This document shows positions 25,128 through 32,076 of a stretch of DNA of 64,000 nt, in pieces; position 1 is the stretch's first letter, and every line of letters starts with the position of its first letter. A program made the position numbers and the translations under genes. Origin of the DNA: a virus; the IMG/VR virus record IMGVR_UViG_3300034121_000527, positions 29,973 through 93,972 of that record. One strand, given 5' to 3'. The notes below the pieces were generated by a model. It was not told the DNA's origin. It worked only from the letters and a program-made list of their open reading frames with translations, and ran no database searches.

Positions 25128-25570
25128 CATATTCTCCATGCAGTGTTTGGTTTAACAACGTGGGCTCTAAACCCTATCGTAAACGCTTCTTCGTCAGTTG
25201 ATACATACACCGTTCGTATGCCTCTGTTGTATCGTAAATCTATTTCGTAATCTTTTGGTGAGTCGTACCACAACACTGTGGTACGGACTCCTTTACGTAG
25301 TAACCATTCGTAAATTGGATCAACTGCATCGGGGTGCAGGAAGGTAATTACATCAGTACCAATTCCCAACCGATTAACGCAGTCAGCTAGGGAGCGTACA
25401 GCAAGATCATTTGGTTTCCACATTGGAATTGCAGTTTCCCAATTATTTGCTCGTTCATAAAATTTGTACTTGGTCTTAGCTGTAATTCCTTCGGGAGGTG
25501 TTGCTAGGACACCCTCCCATATACAGGATTGTCCAAGAATGGAATACTCTGCTATGTCACCACGTTCCAT
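25127..25570 (-). CDS. Hypothetical protein between helicase and loader
   Basis: A 147-residue alpha/beta protein. It begins right after the loader gene (overlap of one base) and runs into the helicase gene, so it is likely co-translated. A segment PIYEWLLRKGVRTTVLWYDS, followed later by a Rossmann-like strand (GIRTVYVSTDE), weakly resembles part of the protein at 28815-29588 (VYDWMLDNEIDYEVV). No motif gives a function. Confidence 0.6.
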   Translation of the reverse strand: MERGDIAEYSILGQSCIWEGVLATPPEGITAKTKYKFYERANNWETAIPMWKPNDLAVRSLADCVNRLGIGTDVITFLHPDAVDPIYEWLLRKGVRTTVLWYDSPKDYEIDLRYNRGIRTVYVSTDEEAFTIGFRAHVVKPNTAWRI

Positions 25571-26178
25571 TAGGAAACCCTTATTTCAGTCATCTCTGTT
25601 GTGGATACCTTGACCCGATCACCATACCGACGATTGAAGTCCATAGTTCCTAGGGTTGTGGTAATAATCATTGATCGGGTGTCCTCATACCGTCTGCGGA
25701 TAAGACTGCCAACTTCATGAGTTGAAAAGTCTGTTTCACGCTCTTGTCCCACTCCATCCAGTAGCACAACATCAAATACTCCTTGGATGTACTTAAGCAA
25801 GTATGGCATTGAGTACATCTCTGGAAGAAGACCACCATCTTGTTCAAACGTATCTTTGAGCATGTCTATGTATCGGTCACTGCTTACAAAACGGCCAGAT
25901 GCACCGTTGCGCAAAACAAGTTCTTGAAGAACTGCTTGACCAACAATACTTTTTCCTGATCCAGTCTTGCCGTACAAAAACAAGCTGTCACCTTGCTGGT
26001 AGTTATTAACCCAGTTGGTAACTTCTTCAATACAGCGATCACTTACCGTAAGTGACTCTAACGACCATTCTGCCCAGCGTGTGGGAATTCGTGTATGGAA
26101 TAAGCGCTCTTCAACAGAGCGGTTTCTCCACCACTTCTCTGATTTCCAATCAGTCGGAACCTGGAATGTCTGTGTCAT
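25570..26178 (-). CDS. DnaC-like helicase loader (AAA+ ATPase)
   Basis: 202 residues from the ATG at 26178, with GGAG just upstream. In-frame ATGs seven and nine codons earlier are alternatives. Walker A is LYGKTGSGKSIVGQ, Walker B is DVVLLDGVG, followed by sensor-like MIITTTLGTMDF and an arginine finger candidate in RRRYED. This is the DnaC/IstB class of small AAA+ ATPases that load DnaB. The next gene but one is the DnaB-like helicase, and the initiator gene lies just upstream, repeating the lambda O-P order. The 3' end touches the neighbour by one base. Confidence 0.88.
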   Translation of the reverse strand: MTQTFQVPTDWKSEKWWRNRSVEERLFHTRIPTRWAEWSLESLTVSDRCIEEVTNWVNNYQQGDSLFLYGKTGSGKSIVGQAVLQELVLRNGASGRFVSSDRYIDMLKDTFEQDGGLLPEMYSMPYLLKYIQGVFDVVLLDGVGQERETDFSTHEVGSLIRRRYEDTRSMIITTTLGTMDFNRRYGDRVKVSTTEMTEIRVS

Positions 26179-26365
26179 GATTCTCCGTGTAGTAGCCATT
26201 TTCAATTATGCTCCAAAAGTCTGAGTCAATGGTTGAAGCTTCTGAGGTGCGCAACTCTAGCCACTCTTCAAACTCTTCGTGTGTTTCAAATGCGGTTGTG
26301 ACCCAATTCACAAAACGTATTAGTTCTTCAAAACTTGTAAATGCAAACACTCCATCAATTTCCAT
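26150..26365 (-). CDS. Small acidic hypothetical protein
   Basis: A 71-residue acidic protein with two helical parts (SFEELIRFVNWVTTAF and HEEFEEWLELRT). GGAGAG precedes the ATG. It overlaps the initiator by 11 bases and the loader by 29. No family is recognised. Acid character might allow protein-protein contact in the initiation complex. Confidence 0.55.
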   Translation of the reverse strand: MEIDGVFAFTSFEELIRFVNWVTTAFETHEEFEEWLELRTSEASTIDSDFWSIIENGYYTENHDTDIPGSD

Positions 26366-27620
26366 GGGTCACTCTCCGATAGTTGTAAATCGCTGAAACA
26401 ATCGTATCAGCGGCGGGTCGGAGGGTGGTGCGAGTTTTTGCAAGCAGTTCTTTTGGAAGTGTGATACCAACAAGATCTTCCTGTAATTCTTTAAGGTCTG
26501 CCTCTTCTTCTCCAATATGCCACTTGACCAGGGAGTTTAAAGAACTAATTTGGTTTCTAAACATCGATGATGAAAAGTCATCAGCTAGCTCGATAACTTG
26601 TGCTACTAGCTCTGGGTATCTATAGCAAACATCCATTCCTGAGATAATGATAACCTTACGTAAGGATTCATCAGAAGCTTTATCCCAAGGTAAGTCCAGC
26701 CCCTCACGATTAAAATCATTGAGCATCAAACTTAGAATTGGGCTGGTGTTATCTAACACTGTGTCAAGTGTTTCCATTAATGATGCTTGAACACCTTTGC
26801 TAGAAAACATGAGCACTGGGGATTCTGCTCCACGCATACGGTCGGTGCTAAAGAACTTGTCAATCATCTGACGAACGGTTGTTCGTGAAACACCAGCGTC
26901 TAGTAGAAGCTTGATTGTTCTGCGGAGAATGTTCATGTCCTGAAAAGAGTACGAACAAACCATTACTGATCTGGGATGGTACACAAAGTAACTAGCTAAA
27001 TCGTTTACCTCTGGTCGAGGTTTACGTTTTACGGGTTCTTCAACCTTTGCTTTTTCATTTACGTCTGCGCCAAGAATCATATCCTCTACCTTATCACGAG
27101 GGCCATCGGCCTTCTTTACGGTTTTATTACTATTACTCTCTATTATTACTATTTCTCTAGAGATCAGCGCTTTTGTTACCTGTGCTGGTGTTATGTTCAT
27201 TTTGATAGGGTCATGGGTGACCCTATCAGGGGTAGTAGGTAGGGTCATGGGTGACCCTATTGAGGGTGTTGTGTTGGTGGTTGATAGGGTCATGGGTGAC
27301 CCTATTGCTGGTTGTGTGTAGTTAATAATGTAAGTGTTTGGTTTTGGTTTTTGTCGTAATTTTGTTGTGATTATTTGTTGCTCTGAGAGCCATTTGAGTG
27401 ATCGTTTTACAGTTTCTTTTGAAGTGTATGATGCATCAGCAATCTCTTGAATAGACGCCGAAACAGATTTGTTATGGATGTGCATCATTGAAACAAGGCA
27501 TGTTAAAACCTGCAGATCGCGTGGTTGACCATGCTTAAAAATGAGGGGCACTGCCCACTCAGGGACTGCTAAAAAGCGTCCACCAAAAACGTTACTGGTT
27601 CCCATTGGACTAGTGATCAT
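26355..27620 (-). CDS. Replication initiator (lambda-O/RepA-like) with origin iterons in its gene
   Basis: A 421-residue protein. Residues about 33-100 form a winged helix: LQVLTCLVSMMHIHNKS, SASIQEIADASYTSKETVKR and SLKWLSEQQIITTKL, the layout used by lambda O and plasmid Rep N-terminal DNA-binding domains. Residues about 105-140 are a low-complexity linker encoded by three DNA iterons. The C-terminal 250 residues are helical and probably contact loader or helicase. GGAGGTGA lies 12 bases before the ATG, a long but usable spacing. Downstream follow a small protein, the DnaC-like loader and DnaB. The placement of an origin inside the gene between the DNA-binding and partner-binding parts is the same arrangement as lambda O. 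The initiator role is inferred from these combined features. Confidence 0.75.
   Translation of the reverse strand: MITSPMGTSNVFGGRFLAVPEWAVPLIFKHGQPRDLQVLTCLVSMMHIHNKSVSASIQEIADASYTSKETVKRSLKWLSEQQIITTKLRQKPKPNTYIINYTQPAIGSPMTLSTTNTTPSIGSPMTLPTTPDRVTHDPIKMNITPAQVTKALISREIVIIESNSNKTVKKADGPRDKVEDMILGADVNEKAKVEEPVKRKPRPEVNDLASYFVYHPRSVMVCSYSFQDMNILRRTIKLLLDAGVSRTTVRQMIDKFFSTDRMRGAESPVLMFSSKGVQASLMETLDTVLDNTSPILSLMLNDFNREGLDLPWDKASDESLRKVIIISGMDVCYRYPELVAQVIELADDFSSSMFRNQISSLNSLVKWHIGEEEADLKELQEDLVGITLPKELLAKTRTTLRPAADTIVSAIYNYRRVTHGN
27121..27306. other. Putative replication origin: three dyad iterons plus AT-rich stretch
   Basis: Three near-identical 24-bp copies of GATAGGGTCATGGGTGACCC plus TATC lie at 27204-27227, 27238-27261 and 27283-27306. 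Each is a dyad with arms TAGGGTCA and TGACCCTA around TGGG; the outer bases vary. The 3' side in the gene direction, 27121-27160, is about 78% A+T. The copies are spaced by 34 and 45 bases. Only the two outer-spaced copies share a reading frame, so the first copy encodes different residues (DRVTHDPI against IGSPMTL). That shows selection on DNA rather than protein. This matches the lambda origin layout, which has iterons then an AT-rich region inside gene O. Confidence 0.75.
27204..27306. repeat. Three iteron repeats with dyad symmetry
   Basis: The conserved core AGGGTCATGGGTGACCCT is identical in all three copies. Its seven-base arms are perfect inverted repeats, and the first copy extends perfectly to ten bases per arm. 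No other copy was noticed in the window on inspection. Confidence 0.9.
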
Positions 27621-27657
27621 AGCCCACTCAAGTCACCTCCACAACCCCTCTTCAAAA

Positions 27658-27686
27658 ATGATACGATTTGTGGTGGCAAATAACAA
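27658..27686 (-). promoter_or_regulatory. Likely sigma70-type promoter for the initiator operon
   Basis: On the minus strand TTGTTA (27686-27681) and TATCAT (27663-27658) are separated by exactly 17 bases. The -10 matches consensus at five positions, the -35 at four. It reads toward the initiator gene with a leader of about 30 bases. The -35 overlaps the ribosome binding region of the divergent dps gene, so the two directions may compete. Confidence 0.5.
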
Positions 27687-27695
27687 GGAGTTTTT

Positions 27696-28130
27696 ATGAA
27701 AGATTTAGCCAAGTCGCTCAAAGTGTTAGTGTCTGACGTAGTTACATTCTACTTTATGGCACATGGGTATCACTGGAATGTGGAGGGTCAGGACTTCAGC
27801 CAGTACCATTCATTGTTCTCGGAGATTTACGAAGATGCATACGGGTCAATTGACCCAATTGCTGAAAACATTCGTAAGTTGGATGATTATGCTCCCTTTA
27901 GTCTTCAAAAATTCCTTGATCTAAGAACTATTGATTTTAAAGATGTTCAACCTAATCCTAAGGCAATGGCCAAGTCATTGCTAACAGCAAATGATTCTTT
28001 GCTTGTATCTCTTAAAGATACCTTTGAAGCAGCTATGAAGGCCGACGAACAAGGTATTGCTAACTTCTTGTCAGAGCGTATTGACATGCACCAAAAATGG
28101 GCTTGGCAACTTCGAGCCTCAACCAAGTAA
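27696..28130 (+). CDS. dps: Dps-family ferritin-like protein
   Basis: A 144-residue protein on the opposite strand from its neighbours. The Dps ferroxidase ligands are present with the exact family spacing: H26 and H38 then D53 and E57 (12, 15 and 4 residues apart, as in E. coli Dps). The N-terminal YHWNVEGQDF motif is diagnostic. Dps proteins form 12-mers that store iron, protect DNA from oxidation and can condense it. The N-terminus is short, without the long Lys tail used by E. coli Dps for DNA binding. Short Lys-rich proteins are encoded immediately downstream and might take that role. AAGGAG precedes the start. Confidence 0.92.
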   Translation: MKDLAKSLKVLVSDVVTFYFMAHGYHWNVEGQDFSQYHSLFSEIYEDAYGSIDPIAENIRKLDDYAPFSLQKFLDLRTIDFKDVQPNPKAMAKSLLTANDSLLVSLKDTFEAAMKADEQGIANFLSERIDMHQKWAWQLRASTK

Positions 28131-28139
28131 GGAGCCAGC

Positions 28140-28439
28140 ATGGCAGAAAAAAAGAAAGCCCCAGCTAAAAAGACAGCCGCTTGGTCTCGTGCCGAGGGTA
28201 AAGACCCCAAGGGGGGTCTTAACGAAAAAGGACGCAAGTCCTATGAACGTGAGAACCCTGGTAGTGACCTTAAACCACCGGTAAAGAAAGAACAGGCCGC
28301 TAAGTCTGAGAAGTCAGCAGCGCGTCGTGATTCTTTCTGTGCGCGTATGGAAGGCATGAAGAAAAAGAACACTTCATCAAAAACAGCCAACGATCCTGAC
28401 TCCCGTATTAACAAGTCCTTGCGGGCTTGGGATTGCTAA
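28140..28439 (+). CDS. Small basic phage protein (DUF6321-like)
   Basis: A 99-residue protein. The N-terminus is Lys/Ala/Pro-rich (KKKAPAKKTAAW). The conserved part reads SRAEGKDPKGGLNEKGRKSY, then ARRDSFCARMEGMKK and NDPDSRINKSLRAWDC. This pattern recurs in many aquatic phages, and I recall it as DUF6321. That name should be checked. It starts nine bases after dps, with AAGGAG upstream. No function is established. The basic charge suggests nucleic acid contact. Confidence 0.75.
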   Translation: MAEKKKAPAKKTAAWSRAEGKDPKGGLNEKGRKSYERENPGSDLKPPVKKEQAAKSEKSAARRDSFCARMEGMKKKNTSSKTANDPDSRINKSLRAWDC

Positions 28440-28440
28440 T

Positions 28441-28605
28441 ATGGCTGAAAAGAAAAAAGTATGGGAAACTAAAGACCCTACTAAGTCAGACAAAAAACTT
28501 ACCCCTGATCAAAAAGCTAAGGCAAAAGCTTCTGCCAAAGCGGCTGGTCGTCCTTACCCTAATCTTATTGATAATATGAAAGTATCCAAGAAGGGAGGTA
28601 AGTAG
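28441..28605 (+). CDS. Short Lys-rich protein
   Basis: A 54-residue reading frame beginning one base after the previous stop (TAATATG). About one third of residues are Lys, followed by a conserved-looking KAAGRPYPNLIDNMK segment. No structured domain is expected. It belongs to the dps operon by spacing. Confidence 0.7.
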   Translation: MAEKKKVWETKDPTKSDKKLTPDQKAKAKASAKAAGRPYPNLIDNMKVSKKGGK

Positions 28606-28606
28606 T

Positions 28607-28720
28607 ATGTGCACAGCATGTGGATGTGATCTTAAGGACAAGAAGGACCCCGGCTATGGTAAGGGTCCTGCAAAGAAGAAAGCAGCACCAGCCAAGAAGG
28701 CAGCCCCTAAGAAAAAGTGA
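28607..28720 (+). CDS. Very short Cys/Lys/Ala/Pro-rich protein (histone H1-like tail)
   Basis: A 37-residue reading frame from ATG at 28607 to TGA at 28720, with GGGAGG upstream. It starts MCTACGCDLKDKK, three Cys that may bind metal, and ends in PAKK/AAPKKK repeats like the tail of histone H1 or bacterial HU-like proteins. The gene is the last of the plus-strand island, before the terminator. Confidence 0.6.
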   Translation: MCTACGCDLKDKKDPGYGKGPAKKKAAPAKKAAPKKK

Positions 28721-28755
28721 ACTCATTAATTTAGTAGTAGTTACTACTGAATAAC

Positions 28756-28781
28756 AAAAGGCCCCCGCAAGGGGGCCTTTT
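28756..28781. terminator. Strong bidirectional terminator between converging operons
   Basis: AAAAGGCCCCC, loop GCAA, GGGGGCCTTTT: an 11-base perfect stem with a GNRA-type tetraloop, with A and T runs on both sides. It sits between the plus-strand dps island and the minus-strand gene ending at 28815, so it can stop transcription from both directions. Confidence 0.92.
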
Positions 28782-28814
28782 GCTTGGTTTGGGAACCGTA
28801 TGTAAAGGACAATA

Positions 28815-29588
28815 TTACTCGTCCGATTGACTATCTACAACCAAATTCATAATCTTTTTCAAAAGATCTTTATTTACTCCAAAGCCAAGTTCAGTCCCGT
28901 CATTAAACAATAACAGGATTGATCCAATTTCAATATCTTCTTTGACCTTGGTTGAACCAGTCAAAGCGTCAATTGCTTCCTCCTTGTTCTTTACCAGGAA
29001 CCCAGCATTAGCTGCCATTCTTTTTACTGATGCAGCTGGCATAATTTCAAGAGTTTCTCTATCAAAGCTAGTTACATCTAAATCAAGAACCTTGTCCAGA
29101 TGATCTTCCATTTCAGATACCTCTGTCACTGACAGGGTTACTTCACTTTGTTCTGGTAGGTCAACCACAATAGGACACAACCCATTAGTAAGCTCTAATG
29201 ATTCAAGACCACGGTTAATTGTACTGTTGGCAAGATTAAGTGAACGCTCAGGATTGATTTCATCCCACATGATAAGTGCAATACCAGGTTTGCAGTCAAC
29301 CAAAAGGTCAATCACTGTAGAGTCTACATCTTCTACTAGGGTCACATTTAAAGCATGGTTGCTCAATGCTTTTGGAAGTGGTCGTCCTTCCGAAGAAGCA
29401 ACTACCTCATAGTCAATTTCATTATCAAGCATCCAGTCATAAACGCATTCCATTGATGGGGAAATTGTTTTTGAACCATACCAGGGGATCACAAAAGCGT
29501 GTTTTGCAATATCATTAAGTGAAGCGTTAATTACTTCTTTTGGAACACTAGCCCCGCCAAGAATTCCGTATGTATTTGTCTTTGCCAT
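28815..29588 (-). CDS. Hypothetical protein, last gene of the late region
   Basis: 257 residues from the ATG at 29588, with AGGAGTG upstream, inside the end of the holin-like gene region. The N-terminal part is alpha/beta (HAFVIPWYGSKTISPSM, VYDWMLDNEIDYEVV), and the C-terminal part is acidic. A segment weakly resembles the protein at 25127-25570. No motif gives a function. The gene ends before the bidirectional terminator. Confidence 0.65.
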   Translation of the reverse strand: MAKTNTYGILGGASVPKEVINASLNDIAKHAFVIPWYGSKTISPSMECVYDWMLDNEIDYEVVASSEGRPLPKALSNHALNVTLVEDVDSTVIDLLVDCKPGIALIMWDEINPERSLNLANSTINRGLESLELTNGLCPIVVDLPEQSEVTLSVTEVSEMEDHLDKVLDLDVTSFDRETLEIMPAASVKRMAANAGFLVKNKEEAIDALTGSTKVKEDIEIGSILLLFNDGTELGFGVNKDLLKKIMNLVVDSQSDE

Positions 29589-29595
29589 AACACTC

Positions 29596-29850
29596 CTATC
29601 GAAGACTCTTGCGGTGTGCAGCATCTCCACTAAGAGTCAAAAGGCGGAGCGCTGAATGCACTGTACCAGATAAAGCTGCTATTGCAGCACCGGCTACAAT
29701 AATATTATCAACATCAATAACTAGGCACGCTAAATAAGATAGGGCTATTGAAGCCAATATTTTGACCCATGGCATTGCCTCTTTTGGAAGCAGCGAGTCA
29801 ATAAGTTGTAGCACTTTATATACAGCTAATGAAGCTATTAATAAGTTCAT
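29596..29850 (-). CDS. Holin-like small membrane protein
   Basis: An 84-residue protein with three predicted hydrophobic segments (about 2-20, 28-46 and 50-66), a short PKEAMPWVK loop and a charged C-terminus (GDAAHRKSLR). Size and layout suit a class I holin. It is translationally coupled to the baseplate gene upstream (ATGA). It is far from the endolysin at 59 kb, which has its own holin-like neighbour, so this may instead act as antiholin or have another membrane role. Confidence 0.55.
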   Translation of the reverse strand: MNLLIASLAVYKVLQLIDSLLPKEAMPWVKILASIALSYLACLVIDVDNIIVAGAAIAALSGTVHSALRLLTLSGDAAHRKSLR

Positions 29851-32069
29851 GTGTCTCCTGGTATCACGTCGTACGTAACAGCATACTTGTAGGTGGGTGT
29901 TTTTGAAATTACATTACTAGTGTTTTTGTAGTAACCATTACTATACAGCGTTCCAGATGTTAAGAGCTCTGGGACTGGCAAGATACTTTGAAGGAATCTA
30001 GAAACTACTTGTTGTGTCTTTTTCCAGTTTGTACTGTATACAGAGTATGAATTATCTTTTTCTCCAAGCCATCGATAATCTGAAATGCTTCCAGTACTTA
30101 AGCCACTTAATAACCAACCACCTTCAACGGTATTTCCATCAAAGTAGGTTCCAATGTAGTCTCGCTCCAAAAGCGTGTAAGCAAAATCATTATAAGAAAT
30201 GCTTTGTCCTTGAAAAACATTATAATATTCAATAGATAAAGTTAACTGTCTATAACTAGTAACAGTGCTAGGTATTTCTAATCTCCAATATTTTGTTGAA
30301 CCAAATACCTGAGGGGTAACATCAGTTACAATTTCCCGCCCTACCGCCGTACCACCTGATGAATAAGCAACACCCGCGGTAAAATAAATAAAATAGAATT
30401 GTGTTGGACTGGAAGCAACAACCTGTGATGTGTGATCATAATCACTTGGTGTTACCCCAGTTACTGCAACAGTCTGTCCAGTAACAAAACCGTGAGGTGT
30501 TGTTGTGTTGTAAGTTGTTGTACCATAGAATGAAGAGTAAGAAGCACTGGATATACTGATTTCTGGTGGATTAGCGGCACCACCAGCTGTCCAAAAGGAA
30601 ACGGATTTAATAGCTCCCTGAACATCTTTTACCCCAGATACAGCACCAGGAACATTTATTGAAAAGTAAAAAGTTTCTCCACCAGTCGCATTTACATAAC
30701 TGTATGATTTATAGGCTTTACCAGATGTTGAAAACGTTCCCGGGCTGTTGCCTTGTGCAATTGTTTTAAAACTTGTAGTACTCAGCACAATTACGGATTG
30801 TTTAGATTTATTGTATCCGCTTGGGCTTACTCCAGTAATATCAACTAAATCACCATTAGTAAAGTTATGGGGAGTAGTAGTTGTATAAGTAAACGTTCCA
30901 GAAGATGCCGAGGAATACACAGCATTACTGACTGCATAAGTAATACCACCTGTTTCAAGTATAGAAGTACCAGTAGTCCCTTCTGGGGAAAAATTAAGCC
31001 AACTTTGAGTTGTAGGTGTTGCGGAAGTTAGAACAGTACTTGGGGTGCCTCCATCTAGTGGAGGAGTTGTAAAAGCTGAAGTGCTAGCGTTCCCATTATC
31101 GTAAACAACCCCACCATAACTACTGGAGGGGTATCCTCCATCAATACCAGCGGCAACCCCATTAACAAACCGTGGATCTTTAAGTAAATTTACTCTCTCA
31201 GAGTAAACTTTTATAGTTTTGTTAGTTGAGTTAACCTCAACATTAGCACCACATATTGCCTCTAGATACTTTTCAATGGAACTTGGTGAACCGTTATTGC
31301 GTCTTGTAGTGCTCACTACCTTTAGTAATTCTCGTAATCTCTGTGATCCCAAATCATTAGTTGTTACGGGTACACCCATATCTTGAGCCAAAAAATTAAG
31401 AGTTTCTTCGTTGCCTACAAAAGGATCTTTCATAGCCATACTAAAATCTAGTGTTGTACGAACTTTGTCAACTTCCCAACCAAATATTGATAGGTACTTT
31501 TTAAGATCCCCGGTATTATTCTCATCCTGATTTTGGTAGTACACAGGAATTTTTGAATATAAATCCTCAGTAGAACCATAGTCATTTGGGATTAATACCT
31601 CTAACTTTGCAACCTGTTCGTAGTAGTCATCACCACTAGTTGATAGGTACCTAATAAACATTGTGTAATATGCCCAATCATCAGCAATACCCACATGTCT
31701 AAATTCCCCAATAGTTCTTGTATCCACTATTCTTGTTCCCTCAGCAATAGTGTCTGGGCATCCAGTTGATGAGTACACAATATGCACAGAATAGGGCTTT
31801 GGAAGAGATGTAGCATCATACAATGTAAGCCCCCAACTAAGTACTACTGATTGGTAGTCATACGCATATGCTTCAAAAAATGCAGCGTTAGATAGTTTTC
31901 CACCTGCAGTTATCTGTGTATCAAGAATTGGGGCTATCTGTACATCGTCACCTTTAATATATGTAGCAGAAGCACCGTGAGTAGACGCACCAAATGTAGC
32001 TGTATCATACTGCACATACGAACCACCAAATGACTGGGTGTCTCTTAGTATAAAAGATTTACGTGTCAT
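29847..32069 (-). CDS. Baseplate wedge protein, P2 gpI-like, with C-terminal beta modules
   Basis: A 740-residue protein. Residues about 175-290 have the gpI/tail protein I pattern: YSKIPVYYQNQDENNTGDL, YLSIFGWEVDKVRTTLDF and LRELLKVVSTTRRNNGSPSS. The first 170 residues are a beta-rich N-terminal domain. Beyond residue 300 the protein is an exposed extension with two copies of a beta module (YTTTTPHNFTNGDLVDITG and YNTTTPHGFVTGQTVAVTG) also found in the fibre gene at 60.7 kb. The protein follows baseplate J in order, as in other contractile tails, and probably links the baseplate to fibres. Confidence 0.8.
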   Translation of the reverse strand: MTRKSFILRDTQSFGGSYVQYDTATFGASTHGASATYIKGDDVQIAPILDTQITAGGKLSNAAFFEAYAYDYQSVVLSWGLTLYDATSLPKPYSVHIVYSSTGCPDTIAEGTRIVDTRTIGEFRHVGIADDWAYYTMFIRYLSTSGDDYYEQVAKLEVLIPNDYGSTEDLYSKIPVYYQNQDENNTGDLKKYLSIFGWEVDKVRTTLDFSMAMKDPFVGNEETLNFLAQDMGVPVTTNDLGSQRLRELLKVVSTTRRNNGSPSSIEKYLEAICGANVEVNSTNKTIKVYSERVNLLKDPRFVNGVAAGIDGGYPSSSYGGVVYDNGNASTSAFTTPPLDGGTPSTVLTSATPTTQSWLNFSPEGTTGTSILETGGITYAVSNAVYSSASSGTFTYTTTTPHNFTNGDLVDITGVSPSGYNKSKQSVIVLSTTSFKTIAQGNSPGTFSTSGKAYKSYSYVNATGGETFYFSINVPGAVSGVKDVQGAIKSVSFWTAGGAANPPEISISSASYSSFYGTTTYNTTTPHGFVTGQTVAVTGVTPSDYDHTSQVVASSPTQFYFIYFTAGVAYSSGGTAVGREIVTDVTPQVFGSTKYWRLEIPSTVTSYRQLTLSIEYYNVFQGQSISYNDFAYTLLERDYIGTYFDGNTVEGGWLLSGLSTGSISDYRWLGEKDNSYSVYSTNWKKTQQVVSRFLQSILPVPELLTSGTLYSNGYYKNTSNVISKTPTYKYAVTYDVIPGDT

Positions 32070-32076
32070 GTTTTTA

